DNA from: Biscogniauxia marginata
Taxonomy: Eukaryota > Ascomycota > Sordariomycetes > Xylariales > Xylariaceae
DNA: 64,000 nucleotides
Direction of reading: 5' to 3'
NCBI GenBank assembly: GCA_022695795.1
Contig: MU404128.1
Location: 124,001-188,000, forward strand
Of the stretch, positions 48,628 to 60,845 are shown in pieces. The stretch's first letter is position 1; every line of letters starts with the position of its first letter. Under the pieces are notes generated by a model, which made no database searches, was not told the DNA's origin, and saw nothing but the letters and a program-made list of their open reading frames with translations. Both the position numbers and the translations under genes were made by a program.

Positions 48628-51600
48628 TCACCGTCTATTAACCCTTTTCTTACACACCTCTCTTTTGCGTGGTACTCTTGCTAACCAGTACAACGCAAAG
48701 GTAGCCAGAATATTAAATACAACAAACACAGCAAAGTAACCTGCATTCTTCCAAGGACTTCCAGATCCAATATCCAGATGACCGTACAGGAACGAGTCTG
48801 TGTCCGAGATCTGGCAGAATTGGCAACCGGTGTAGTCGGCTGGATTCAGAACTGATCCGCCGGCTTGCTGCACATATGGAGCCAAGTAGTCGCCGCAAGT
48901 CGTACCATTTGGTGGTGTGATGGTGAGGAGCTGTACGGGAGAGCAGAAAACATCCACGTCGGCCAGACCAGCGGAGGCAAGCCCGTCGATCAGGTAGGTA
49001 AGTGGTGAGGCATGCCATACAAACTTCCAGAAGCCTGGAAGATCGTTGGGTGCGACCATCACACTTCTCTCTGTTAGCAATTTGCTCCAATAACATACGA
49101 TTTACCAAAGAAACTCTCCTTAGAAACCAAGAAAAAATAAAGAATAAAAAAATCGATAGATTGGAGAAAAGGGGGAGGGATCCCTTACCCGCAAAACACG
49201 AGCGAAAACCAAAACATCAACGTTGCCAACTGTATAGCGGTCTCAGCATGTTCGATACCGGCGGCGACTGCTTGCGAGAAGGTGGAGATCCAAAGGCAGT
49301 ACAGCAGTATTATCACGAATGACAACGCACCACGCTCGGCCGTGCCAAAGGCGGCGTCGCCGTTGCGCCAGAGCCCCGTGGGGTAGTACCACGCCACGAA
49401 GATGAGCACCGCGGCCAGGGTCTGCCACGCGACCTCGGCCAGGATGTTGGCGGCGAGGAAGACGGTCCACGAGTACGACTTGGACTGGTGCTCGCGTGCC
49501 TCGAAGAGGGCGCGCCCGTCGATGAGCCGCGGGATCACCTGCTGGTCCATGGTGCCGAAGATCTGCGTCAGCAGGAACATGGAGAAGATCAGGTTCTGCA
49601 GTCCCTGGACGTCGTAGCGGGTGTTCTGGAAGGATAGCCCGTTGAAAAGTGCCTGTGAAAAAAAAAAAAAAAAAAAGTAAGTATTGTGATGAGTACTCAG
49701 GGGTTTGGTGAAGGATTGTTAAAAACCAGGAACTTACCACTCCGGCGCAAAGGGCTAGTTTCGAATAAAGGTATACAGGGCTCCTCCAGTATTCTTGGAA
49801 TGTCCGCTTCGGCACAACCATCATTTGCTGAAACCAGGACGTGGCGTATTCTTGTTGGTGTGTCCTGGGCAGTGCCGTTTGAGACTGTGCCTTGAGTTCA
49901 GTGATATAACGGAGAACATCTGCCTTTTGCTGACTCGAGGACCATTTCTGAGCCCAATAGTCGCTCGACAGGGTGTCCGCGGCCTTCTTTGTACTAGTCG
50001 CCGACATATTCAGTATCCATTCGGCAGGATTGGCATCCGTATCACATTTTTCGGCACCGTTCTTTTCGAAGTAGGAAATCAATGTCGTAGCATTGGGCCC
50101 AATATCTCCGAAATAGACAGTCTGGCCTTGCTTGTTAAGGAGCAGCAGGCTATCAAACATGAGGAAGAGCTGCGAAGATGGCTGATGGATTGTGCAGAGA
50201 ACGGCTTGCCCATTATCCGCGAGCTTCCGGAGTAGTGTACATATTGACCACGCCGTCTGACTATCTTGGCCGGAGGTCGGTTCATCTATTTTGACTTGTA
50301 AGACTACGTTTGCTTGGAGGACATTGGTGTCGTGAAATAAGCAGACAGGGGACGTACCAAGAAACAGCAGAAGCTCTGGCTTGGCAACCAATTCTACGCC
50401 AATGGTAAGTTGCTTACGCTGCTGAATATTGAGCCCTACTCAATCTCATTAGACCAGAACTGCAAGCCTACAGTCGCGGAAAAGAAACCCACCGTTACCG
50501 GGTACACCGACAATAGCGTCGGCATACGACTCCATGCCGAGGATTTGGATGACGGTGTCGACATAACCGAGCCTCTCCTTAACAGAAGCATTTGATTGCC
50601 GGAGCAAGGCGCTGAATTCAAGGGCTTCGCGAACAGTTGCAGTGGATAGGTGTATGTCATCCTGTTGAGCGTATCCTATCTTTCGCTGAAAACCGGCATC
50701 CCTCTCTTGCCCGTCGATGCAGACATCACCACTTGGGATCCCAAAGCTTGCTCGGTTCGCGAGAACATTAAGTAAAGTTGTCTTTCCAGCACCTGTAACG
50801 CCCTGCCGTCTCGTCAGTTACTCGGGGGGCTCTCCTAGTTCGTTTTGCTACTCACCATAAGTGCAGTTAGTGTCCCAGGTTTCACCCATCCGTCTATGTT
50901 ATCCAGTAACCTCCTTGTCCCGTTACCACCTGTCTTGACATCATAACACAGGTTATTCCAGTGGAACACAGATGACTGCTTTAATATTTCCTGAACAGAT
51001 GACTGAGGCTTCGGTTCTTCAGACTGGTTGTAGTCTTCCTGCTTGTTGACATCCTGTGTGAATCCAACAGGCCTGCGTGCTTCCGAGTCACCAGGTTTAT
51101 TACGCCAACGGTTAGTCCGTCGAAATTGAAGAATGTCGCCCTTCGAACGCTCCACAGGTATGCACTCGGCAGCGAGCAAATGAAAAGCACACACGATGAT
51201 TGTCATAGAGGTAATTATAGCAAGATTCCTAAAACGGCACGTTAGTCATCATCCCCGTCAACACACAGAACAGTATCTTCTCTAGTGACCGTTACATACC
51301 GCCACAAGTGACTAGATACGTATGTATACTTCTCAGCGAGGTATCTACTCCCCTGGACATAATCCTGTCCAGATATAGCTCCGACAACTGAACATATCTT
51401 ATTGTCTAGTCCTATCTCCGTATACGAGGGGCCGCCAGGGATTAATTGAGAGCAACGAAATTCGTGATCTTGAAACTAGCATATCTGTTAGCCGAAACAG
51501 TTGGCTGCTCGATGAATCATTACTCATTACCTCATTGATCATTAAGCTTTCATAAGTGTATGCAATGGGGTTCACGTATCGAAACCACTTCAACCAGCTT

Positions 51601-53588
51601 ACCATGTAAGGAACCGGGACCACAAACCCTCCGTAAATGCACGAGAGGAGAACCAGGATACAAGTGGGGGCTGTACTCTGCTCGACGGTCCGGGATACCG
51701 TGCCCACCAAGCGAAACCACATTGACATATTGAGTACCAACACGAAGTTGAAAAGGAACCACGTGAAGAATGCGGCAGGGGTTCGCCGGAGATTTGTCAT
51801 GAAGTATATTACGATTTGGAACAGCAGGGCCGTCGCGAACTTATTTGGAAGATCACATATCATGGACGCGGCAGCGTCGGTGAACGGGTGATAGAAGGCA
51901 TATCGGTCGTGCTTTTCTACTATGGGACGCTGGGCCCAGATAGTGAGAACCTGTTCGGATTAGCTGGAGTGCTCAGTGTGCATGCATAGCGGACTGTTGA
52001 CAACACACCTCAAAAGCTGGAGAGAAGGCAGTCAATAAGAGAGAGAAGAAAATGAGAACCGCGCGCTTATCCATGCTGTCCGAAGTGTCTGGGAGGTTGT
52101 AGTATACGCTTCCAACTACAAGAGCAAGTATGGCATTGGCGAATACGCTGCCAATGACTGGAGCGGGTTGGTTAAGCAGCCGTTGGGCGCCTCTCTGCAG
52201 ACAACTGTAAATCTGAAGGTAAATCGGGATGACATATGTTGAGGACCGGAGACTGCATTAGATAGAACATTAGTTTTGGGGAACCCAGGCTTCAAAGATC
52301 CGACCTACCTCAGCTTGTCTTTCCATTCCGACGTCCCCTTAGGCCTGTTGTTCTCATCTACGAGAATCGGGTAATTCTCATTAAACTGTTCAATGTCCGA
52401 TAAAAGCTCACCAGCATGAAGGCTCTTTTTCCAAGCAGTAGCGAACTCGTCAGGCGAGCGCGGCGCTCGGTCCTCGTAGCCCTCGCGGACAACTCGCTCG
52501 GCTGGGTTTGTCAAAGACGTTAGAAAATCAGGGGTCGTTGCACGAGCTGGCTTTAAAAACCCGAGCTCGTAGAAATACCGAGCCGCGAATCGTGTCGGAC
52601 CGAAGTATATTTGACGGCCCTCGTACAGGATGGAAACTTTGTCGAATTTCTGTGCGAGAAGATCGAGTTAGCTTAGATTAGACTTCCTCGTCTCGTTAGA
52701 TATATAGACGAGATTCCTCACTTCGTATATAGACTCAGATGCCTGATATATGCTCATAATAACCGTGGTCTCCAAGTCATTAGTCGACTCCCTAAGGAGC
52801 TCAACGAACTTCAGTGCCGTTGAGCTGTCTAGACCGCGAGTGCTGTTATCCCAGCATTGTAGCTGTGAGCCACCAATAAGAGCTTCAGCCATGCTTGTCC
52901 TTCTCTTTTCACCACCGCTAACTCCTCGGATCATAGCGTTTCCCATGCACGTATTAAAAGCGCTTTCGAGACCTAATAAGACCGCTACATCGCGGCTCAC
53001 CTTGCGCGAGGCAGACCCTCGATCTAGCCCTGTCTCGCGCGTGCATGCAGCGAAGGTAATGGTCTGACCCAGAGTTAGCTCGGGGAAATGCACGTCGAGC
53101 TCAGCGAGATAGATGCTCTCGCCCTTGAAAGTACTATGTAGCTGCTCGTAGGGAATCCCTGTAGTGGATGTTGTCAGCATCGCGGTCATATGTAATCTCC
53201 ACGATGACAAAAGGCTTTTCTCACCCTCATAGTTAATCTTACTCTGGCGGTCTATAACGATTCCATGAGTATCGCCAGCCAAAGCCTTGAGAAATGTAGT
53301 GCATCCGCTACCGGGACGGCCGAGAACAAGCAGCATTTCCCCATGGCGGACCAGGCCATCGAAGTCCTGGAGAATCTGAACCTTTGTATCTGCTCGTCGA
53401 GAGAGCAGGCTTGCTATAAGTCGCGGTAGTGCAAGTGCGTAGGAGACGACAGTAGGTTGAAACCGGGTCGAGGAGGTGAAGCCGTAGACGCTGAGGTTGC
53501 GGAAAGAGACCCCAAGACGTAGACGACTCCAGGACTGCATCCGAACCAACCAGTCACTAGAAGCAGAGTCTTGTGTGGTCACCTCCAT
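48628..53588 (-). CDS. PDR-type (ABCG) full-size ABC transporter
   Basis: Twelve exons on the minus strand: 53225-53588, 52722-53158, 52309-52649, 52009-52252, 51531-51950, 51300-51475, 50856-51228, 50493-50802, 50358-50435, 49738-50285, 49189-49652, 48628-49063. All phases agree and give 1396 residues in the order NBD-TMD-NBD-TMD. NBD1 has the fungal PDR Walker A with Cys for Lys (GRPGSGCTT, residues 90-98), signature VSGGE (201-205) and Walker B-type [13 protein letters not shown]2 has canonical GVTGAGKTT (786-794), signature-like [14 protein letters not shown] and [13 protein letters not shown]2 ends with the ER-exit-like extracellular Cys-rich loop ([26 protein letters not shown]). The role is plasma-membrane drug or metabolite efflux; the substrate is unknown. 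The N-terminal extension is only about 25 residues before [10 protein letters not shown], shorter than usual, so an upstream exon may be missing or lost. Confidence 0.88.
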
Positions 53589-53637
53589 GACCGCTTTCGA
53601 TGATGTAATGTAATCTTTTCTAGATGTGTATCTAAGT

Positions 53638-54087
53638 TCACAAAACTGTAAATATAGGCATTCTCTCTAGATCGAAAGATGATGACTGTTGAGGTTGGAT
53701 GTTATCCTGGGGCAAGGCTGAGGAGAGAGATACAGACCCAGAACAGCCCATTCGAACGACCAAAGTAATAATAGGTCCCTTGAAGGTCCGTGTATACAGA
53801 TGACTAGGGACATTCCGAGTCCAGGTATCATCTCGTCTTCTCATGACTAAGGTATCTTCCCAGACATCATCCCCGGCTAATACGACTACTCCTGAGATAT
53901 GAGTACATGGCAATGAACCGAATTTGATGCGAGGCCTATGTATCCATCTTTCGTCTTGTATCTGCAGTATCATTGAGGTACGCGGTTCTCTTGGTTGTAT
54001 CGGAAAGGACCGATTGGAGAAAGTTGAATCAACCGTAGAAATCTTGGCGCATTTCTCGACAGACATGGTCACACAGAATTCATTCAA
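53638..54087 (-). CDS. possible small protein or lost 5' exon upstream of the ABC transporter
   Basis: A 149-codon frame on the same strand ends 49 bases before the transporter start. Its composition is protein-like in the middle (DERWIHRPRIKFGSLPC, GDDVWEDTLVMRRRDDTWTR) but I recognise no family. No splice donor was found that links it in phase to the transporter. It could be a separate gene, a relic, or chance. Confidence 0.25.
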   Translation of the reverse strand: MNEFCVTMSVEKCAKISTVDSTFSNRSFPIQPREPRTSMILQIQDERWIHRPRIKFGSLPCTHISGVVVLAGDDVWEDTLVMRRRDDTWTRNVPSHLYTRTFKGPIITLVVRMGCSGSVSLSSALPQDNIQPQQSSSFDLERMPIFTVL

Positions 54088-55175
54088 TACTCGTCAATAA
54101 AATGCAATACTCCCATGCAACACCAATTTCGAGTTGCACAGCATAGCTAGATAATCGACGAGGGTAGAGACGTCTTTCAGTAGATCAGGCCAGACCTGCC
54201 AGCCTGCCTACACATAATACCACCGTGATAGGCCGTACCCTTTCTTGATTGGTTTCCCGACTTGGTGGGTAGCATACATACTTGCGGCGCCTACGTGCTG
54301 TACGTAAGTAGAGGTTACTCCCCGTCTGTCTGTGGGCGTAGACATCTGCGCTGCTGCGGCAAGGATTCGAGGTAGTCAGCCGGAACATTAAAAATATCTC
54401 AAAAAAGCCACCACCACGCGTCCCCTGTTTGGGCACCTTCAATGGCTATGAGCCCTGCAAATACAAAGTCGATACGTATCTAGGACTATTAATTACATAT
54501 GCATTTGGTCCCAGGCTGGTGCTCAGTTGTTGCGTACCTTAGCGGGGATCCTGCGGGCTGAATGAGACTTGTAATTTACAGGGTTAACAAGTGTTGCGAA
54601 GCTGACAAGGCTTCCTAACATCAAGCACCCAACTTTGCATCTCATATTTGGATTGTAGTATCAACCTCTGACTTACAACCAAAATCTTATGCAAAGGTTG
54701 TCACACGCGTGTTACGTATCGTACGGTTGATCATAGCTCGAAATGCATGTTTTTAAAAAAATTTAATTATTATTTCATTGATAGTTAAGATTTCATAGTT
54801 GTTATAATGAGTGCTTGACAAGACTTGTGTATGTAGCAAGTAGAACAAGTCACTTATGTAGGTCCTTACAAAGAAAAGCCCACGCTGCAATAATTTCCGT
54901 CTTATTCCTTCTGCTTGTATACCTCGATTCAACTATAGTAGGACGAATATACGTATCGAGACGTGCTTAGGATTATTTTCCAATGCAGCATGTACCTAAA
55001 ACAACTGTGCTCTGTCTCTAAACCTACCGACTAGCTAGCTAGTTACATGTAGTTCCAAGATCGCTCACCTACCGCCGTTGTCCGCATTTGCTTGGGAATT
55101 TCAAACCCCCATGCATTGTGTACATGAAATGAAGGGTTGGCACGACGTCTAACTACCTAGCGATTCAGCCAGCAT
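54088..55175. other. intergenic between ABC transporter and P450
   Basis: About 1.1 kb upstream of the transporter and downstream of the P450. A/T-rich around 54740-54800. No gene or specific site seen. Confidence 0.6.
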
Positions 55176-57194
55176 TTATTCGCAGCGGGCCCTCTTCCTG
55201 ATGCGGAAAGGAAGCGCATTCTTGACCTCTTCTACGCCGAATCCGTACCTCCTCTTAGTGAACTCGATCGAGTCACTGTAGAGCTCTACGTCGTACTCGT
55301 GAGCAAGGATGGCACTCGCGAAGATGATCACGTTCCTGGCGAAGAAGCGACCAGGGCACACCGAGTGTCCGCCTAGAGATGAACGAGTTGTTAGCAGTGG
55401 TACAAAACGCCGGTTGAGTCTGTGGAGGGTGGTGTTGATTTTAGGAAAAATGTGTTATGCGCCTTAGCTTAGTGAGGCTTATATTTCAACAGGTGGGGGG
55501 AGGTCAAGGGGCATCATACCTCCATACGGAATCCACGTTCCTTCACAACCATCTAAGGAGAAATACGGCTTCCCGTCTTCATCCTTCTCGACACGCGGGG
55601 ACGGAGTGCGACATGCTGGGTTGATAGGCCCGCTTCCCGGATCCGAAGGGTCGACGAGGAACCGGTCTGCCCAAAACGACTGCACGGGATACTGCCCACC
55701 ATGCGTGTTCCAGAAAGTTGGGTCCATGTGGGAAGGCTCCGAATTCAGGATGGCTATGGCACCCTTGGGGAGAACCCATTCCCCCAGGTCGACGTCCTCG
55801 TGCGGTGAGCTGTACGCGGAATATACCTTGATGTAGAGCCGTAGCGTCTCTGCGTAGACGGAAGCGAGAAGCGGTACGTCTTTAGCAAGCTGGTGCGGGT
55901 CCGTGTCCCGCAGCGAGTCTTGGCCTAGGTACTGCTCAAGGTCATGTCGAACACGGGCCAGGAGGTCTTCATCTTTGAAGATATGGAATGCCGAAAACAT
56001 TGAGGAGAGTACCACGTTTCCAATGGTTCTAGCAAGCCCTTGTTAGCTAGCTATGCTCATGCAGGCGATAGATACCGAAAGAATGAACCTACGCCCAAGA
56101 CAGGCCGAGGTCGATCCTGGCGAGAGCCTCGTCGCCATGCTTGTCGACTTGAAGGAGTGTTTCTTGGCGGTGCCGCATCATAGCGGAACCCCAAATGGGA
56201 TCTCCATCGCCGTCATCGTCGATTTGTGACTCGTCGAAATTCTCCCGGGCGTACTTGTACCAGCGCTTGAGTTGACCGGCAAGTCTATCTCTGAAACGGT
56301 AAGCGTTCGGCATCATGAAGCGCGGAAATCCCGGCGCAAAAGTCGGGAACATGTCGTCGAACGCGAACATATCCCGCTGAAAAGTGGGATTTAAGCGAAA
56401 CATAGTTGGCCCGAAGATAGATTGCAGCGTTGACCCTCCGATGATATCCTTGAAGAACTGGGCAAAATCGCTCATCTCTGTCCAGTCTTCAGTGATGTTC
56501 AGGTCTTGGAGGCGACGGGGCACGTCCTTTGCGAATCGAAGCATTGTTGGATGCAAACCGGGTCCGACAAGACCGCGGAAGAGGTCCTGGTGCGTGAAGT
56601 AGTCAATCCGCCGGTGGTGCGGCACGTTGCTCTTCGGGTGCGGCTGAGGGAAGGGACCCGAGTCATCTTCTTCGTATATGCGCATCGTCTCCTTAGGCAT
56701 GCCGAGCATACGCGAAGTGGCGAAGACGAACAGCTTGATCGGACTGGATAGGGCTGATTGCTTAAACAGCTTCTCAATGGTGTCCCGGTCTTGAAAGTTG
56801 TAGTAGCTTTGGCCCAAGATCGATATCCTGTTGGATGTCAATCTGCCCGCATAGGACCTATGGACCCGTTAGAACGTCAGGTAATCAAACATGGGCGTCT
56901 TGTGAGTATTGTATAAACCTACGACAATTTTCGCACAAAGCTGCCATGATCCCACCAAACTTGGATGAGAGGTCCCAAGGAAGGAATGAGAAAGGGATAT
57001 TCTGGTGGAAGTTGGCCCTTGACATGTCCCTCGAGCCTATGGGCCCGGTGATAGTGCCGCAAAGTGACAACGTAGTTAAGTACGTTCAAGATAACTAGAA
57101 AGATCCCAGCGATGAAGACGACATGATATATCTTGCTAAAAGAGAAGTTCTCTAGGCCGGCAGCCCAGTAAGCTTTGAGCAGGCTGGTCGCCAT
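55176..57194 (-). CDS. cytochrome P450 (CYP7/8-like fungal group)
   Basis: Four exons on the minus strand (56923-57194, 56093-56857, 55520-56028, 55176-55372) give 580 residues. The ATG at 57194 was chosen because it directly precedes the leader and the single N-terminal membrane anchor (about residues 20-41, VVFIAGIFLVILNVLNYVV); the upstream open frame has no ATG. Landmarks are ETLR (E406-R409, K-helix), WIPYGGGHSVCPGRFFA around heme ligand Cys521 (split by the last intron), and DDSGPFPQPHPKSNVPHHRR near residue 160. The I-helix reads LGLSWATIGNVVLSSMFSAF; family members I remember have ATNANVVPAAFW there, and no acid-alcohol pair is present. ER membrane monooxygenase; substrate unknown. 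It lies between an efflux transporter and an SDR, consistent with specialised metabolism. Confidence 0.88.
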
Positions 57195-58007
57195 TACGGA
57201 AAGTGCTTGAACTTTAGCAGGATGGTAGTCAACCCAAGAGGATGATCTATATTGAAAAATTGAAGACCTCTTAATAACTGAGGGGATCAAAACAGGGAGG
57301 AAGTCATAGGAACTATCCAGTGAAGTAACGAGCGAATCCTGTTCTGTACTACACGCTATAGAATATCAGATAGGACCCATGAGGTAGTCAAAGGCTATTC
57401 GATATCGAGTAGATCTTGCAACTATCTAGTATATAGAGGTTGATAACATCACTTTGCCGGAGTGAGACATATTTTTTATTACTACTCGGCGGTCCTTCTC
57501 CACGCTCGTTGTAACATGGACACGGCGAAGCAGCATCGGGTATAGCTGAGTCCAGCCGACATGAGGGCCATAATAGATAAACATATCATGGCAATAACTC
57601 GTTGGAAGGTAAGCAATTCCGTGCCTCGTGATGACATTGTGGTGGATGCATTGCGCAAACCTTCGCGTATAGACTCAAGGAGTCCTTAGATATTCCCGGA
57701 TGCAGTAATCGTGAGGGGTCGTAACGTTGCATTGTGCGATGAAGTAGAATCTGCAAGGCATAGAGTTTCCTGGAGCTATCATCCTAAGATGAAGCAGGCT
57801 TGCTGAGGCTGTAGATGAGGTAGTTATCTAGGCGCTTTATGACTGGCTAGTACTGTGCCTCGCTGTGTCATATCGCTGCCATCAGCAACCGGCTAAACAT
57901 CTTTGCAATAGTCTTATCTATTGCCACACTCTCCCAATACTGACCTACCGAATTAGTATTTACGCAGGAAGTAGGGAAGTTGGTAGTATCTAAAGCACAT
58001 ATGCATG

Positions 58008-58110
58008 GTATTTTCATTGGGTATTTTCATTGGGTATTTTCATTGGGTATTTTCATTGGGTATTTTCATTGGGTATTTTCATTGGGTATTTTCATTGGGT
58101 ATTTTCATTG
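58008..58110. repeat. 13-bp minisatellite, about 8 copies
   Basis: Seven exact tandem copies of GTATTTTCATTGG (58008-58098) plus a final 12-base partial copy. Absence of any substitutions implies recent expansion or ongoing homogenisation. Confidence 0.95.
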
Positions 58111-58985
58111 TGTAACGGCCATCTATTTTAACGAAGTCGACGTTTAAGGTATATACTGCAAGTCTACGTAACTAGACCTTCCCCACGTTGATTTTGGTAC
58201 GGTGTGCTATAAGTTGGCTCGGTATTGGGGTAGTATTGGAGGTTGGAATGATGTTAGAGAGCCTCCCACACTGTCAAAACTAGCTTAAATATCAGACCAC
58301 CACCAATTTCTATAGGAGTGATCGTTTAATATTACTGAAATGAGGTATCACTGCAATCCAGTGTTACCCTAAGCGCAGCAAGAGAACTCGGGAGCTCAGT
58401 AAGGCACTCTTCTGCTGACATTATAGGCCGCATAAGGGTCATTCTAGGTTGATTTGCTGTACATCACATGCTTATTTCCCCCTTTTCCTTTTTTGGCAAC
58501 TAGGTATGTAACGAGTCGGAAACTACTTTTTAAAACAAAAGAAATGGACAACGCTATATAGGTATCTATCCAGGATAAGGTTTATTAATGGGAGTATAAA
58601 GCAGGAGCAAAGAAAAAAAAGCAATGACGCAGTTAAAATTGACAAGTTGTGCTCTGCATATTATCAAAGACAGATTTTAGAAAAACATGTCAGCGACTAA
58701 TTAAGTTCCATGCATCATGCAATGTCTCTCCTTCGAGCTCTAATGTCGCACCGCTTCGTGTTACAACGTTATGTACTCCTTCAACGTTGATGTGAGCTGT
58801 AGACTCCCCAGCTTGGAGCCTTACATGTCTCACAATGAGGCTACAGCCTGTTCTTCACTTGTGATCCTAGCTTCTCTTTATCTACCTTTCCACCTGCGAA
58901 AAGGTGGATCGTGTTTCCAACCACCGACCTGCCAATATTGCTATCTCTCGTCGAAAAACAACCGTACGCACATACTTGTTTCACC

Positions 58986-59165
58986 ATGGATATCATTGCA
59001 CGTATCCGAGCTGCCTTTTATCTATATGCTTTCCTCAGTATCACCATGAAGCTAGTCGTCCTTGCTTTGGCTTACTGGTCTGTCACCCGAGCTGTGCTCA
59101 TTGTCGGGGCATCCTTAGCGCCCGGATACGCGATATTCAGATACGTGCGCCTCTTTTCCCCCTAA
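58986..59165 (+). CDS. possible 59-residue membrane miniprotein
   Basis: Starts at an ATG in good context (CACCATGG) and encodes MDIIARIRAAFYLYAFLSIT followed by two hydrophobic stretches (MKLVVLALAYWSV, AVLIVGASLAPGYAIF) and a basic end. No homologue recognised and no supporting neighbour. The hydrophobic pattern could equally be chance. Confidence 0.25.
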   Translation: MDIIARIRAAFYLYAFLSITMKLVVLALAYWSVTRAVLIVGASLAPGYAIFRYVRLFSP

Positions 59166-60845
59166 TAATGGACCAGATTGTTAGGGTCTCGGCCGCTGGT
59201 GTAGTACAAGGCCAAATAACAAATATCAAAACAGGTGCGGACATATGTATAGGAGTGACCACGCACGACTAAGATGGCTCGTCTTACATGCATCTAGGTC
59301 GACCTAGGCACTAGGTTAGGCCAACGTCCTAACTTTGGACAGGGGCTCGGGCGGCTCAGACGGGAAGCAGGGCTAGCTCAGCCCACATTCGGGGACTAAA
59401 TCAAGTGACTACATGTACCTACTGTTCGGGGAATGGGGATGCGATGTCTACATAAGTCGATGCCTGATAGGCTAAGCGTTACTGATAAGCAAGTAAAGTT
59501 CAAGTCAACATACCTACCTGTCAATTAATAGTTGTTAACTTGGCATATGCACTAGTAGGTATATATAGAAGCGCAAATATTACTTTATCAGCAGGCTGGC
59601 ATGCGTGATTGATTAACTTGACATTATTGATTTTTAATTGGTTCGGTCAAAAAACCTACATATGGCGGTTGTGACGCTGTATCCGCTGATGTTTCCTTGT
59701 CCCGCTACGTGGTGTATAGGAATAATTTAAGACTCGCAGGGCCGTTCCGCCTTCCCTACTGCAGGCCATAGTCTTATGTGCTGACACTCCATTTTCTGAC
59801 CAGTGTGCCTTTTGGCTCATGTTAGTCGTGGGATTCCGCAAGACCTAGCCCACAATCTTGGCTGACTGTGATGCATCGAGAACAAGGCTGCAGCCTTAGT
59901 ATTAAATGTCACCCATGTACATGTATACAGGTAGGTCTATGACACTGACTGGCCATAGTATTGAGCAATAGAAAACCCTTTGTACTAGATACATATCTGC
60001 CCTCTGCCCCGCCGTTTGATCTCGTATCATTTTATCACAATCTAGGTAGGTATGTAAAAAGCTAAAATCAAGATCAGGCCAAAAGGGGTATATACTGCTC
60101 TGGAGAGGCAGAGGCTATTGGAGCCCATGCTCTAATAGAACTATGAGCCTAGAATCCCAGTACCATGTGAGGGCGAGACCACTCAATCTACAAGAATTAT
60201 CAAGAGCCTTTGGTATTGTCTACGTGTGTACTATGCATGGTAGGCACTTGCTATACAGACCACACTCAACAGCATCAACATTGTCTTGAGCACCGCCGCG
60301 CGGCTGCTGAGTCAAGTACATATGTGCAGCGATAAGTCCCAAACGCCTACTAGTGTATATATTGTCCTTTGTACCTAATCTAAGTTATATTTAGTTTATC
60401 CCGCTACGTCTTATCAGGGTTATGAAGTCGAGACTATTAGAAGGCTCTAAATCGGTATTTTAACCTAGGAAGATCATACTACACCAATCTATTTTAAAAC
60501 TATTACTCATTCTTTACCCAGAGCTCAACACGCATCATAAAGTACAACCTCACAAATACATGCGGCGTTGAACTATACTACGCTAAGTCTCTTGCTGCAG
60601 TTCAATAACCATCGAGGAGGATGGCATAACCCCCGGTGTCAGCACAGTATCCTAAGGTATATCTTTGTCAGATTCCTAGACGAATCTGCCATTCATTAGA
60701 TTCTAAGTCATGATCCGTTCTATCTTGTCCTTCGAGATCTTTCAATCGCCTTGGTAATCATAGCTGTGGTGATCCATCACTAATTCTGTCCCTGAAATCA
60801 ATCCTCTACCTATCAACCTCCCCGTTGACTATTTCGAAGCTCACG

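Larger units (their letters stand above)
57195..60845. other. large intergenic stretch
   Basis: 3.6 kb of mostly A/T-leaning DNA between divergent genes. Contains a 13-bp minisatellite (58008-58110), one possible very small membrane-protein frame (58986-59165) and TAGG-type repeats (59510, 60045). Otherwise I see nothing. Confidence 0.55.
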
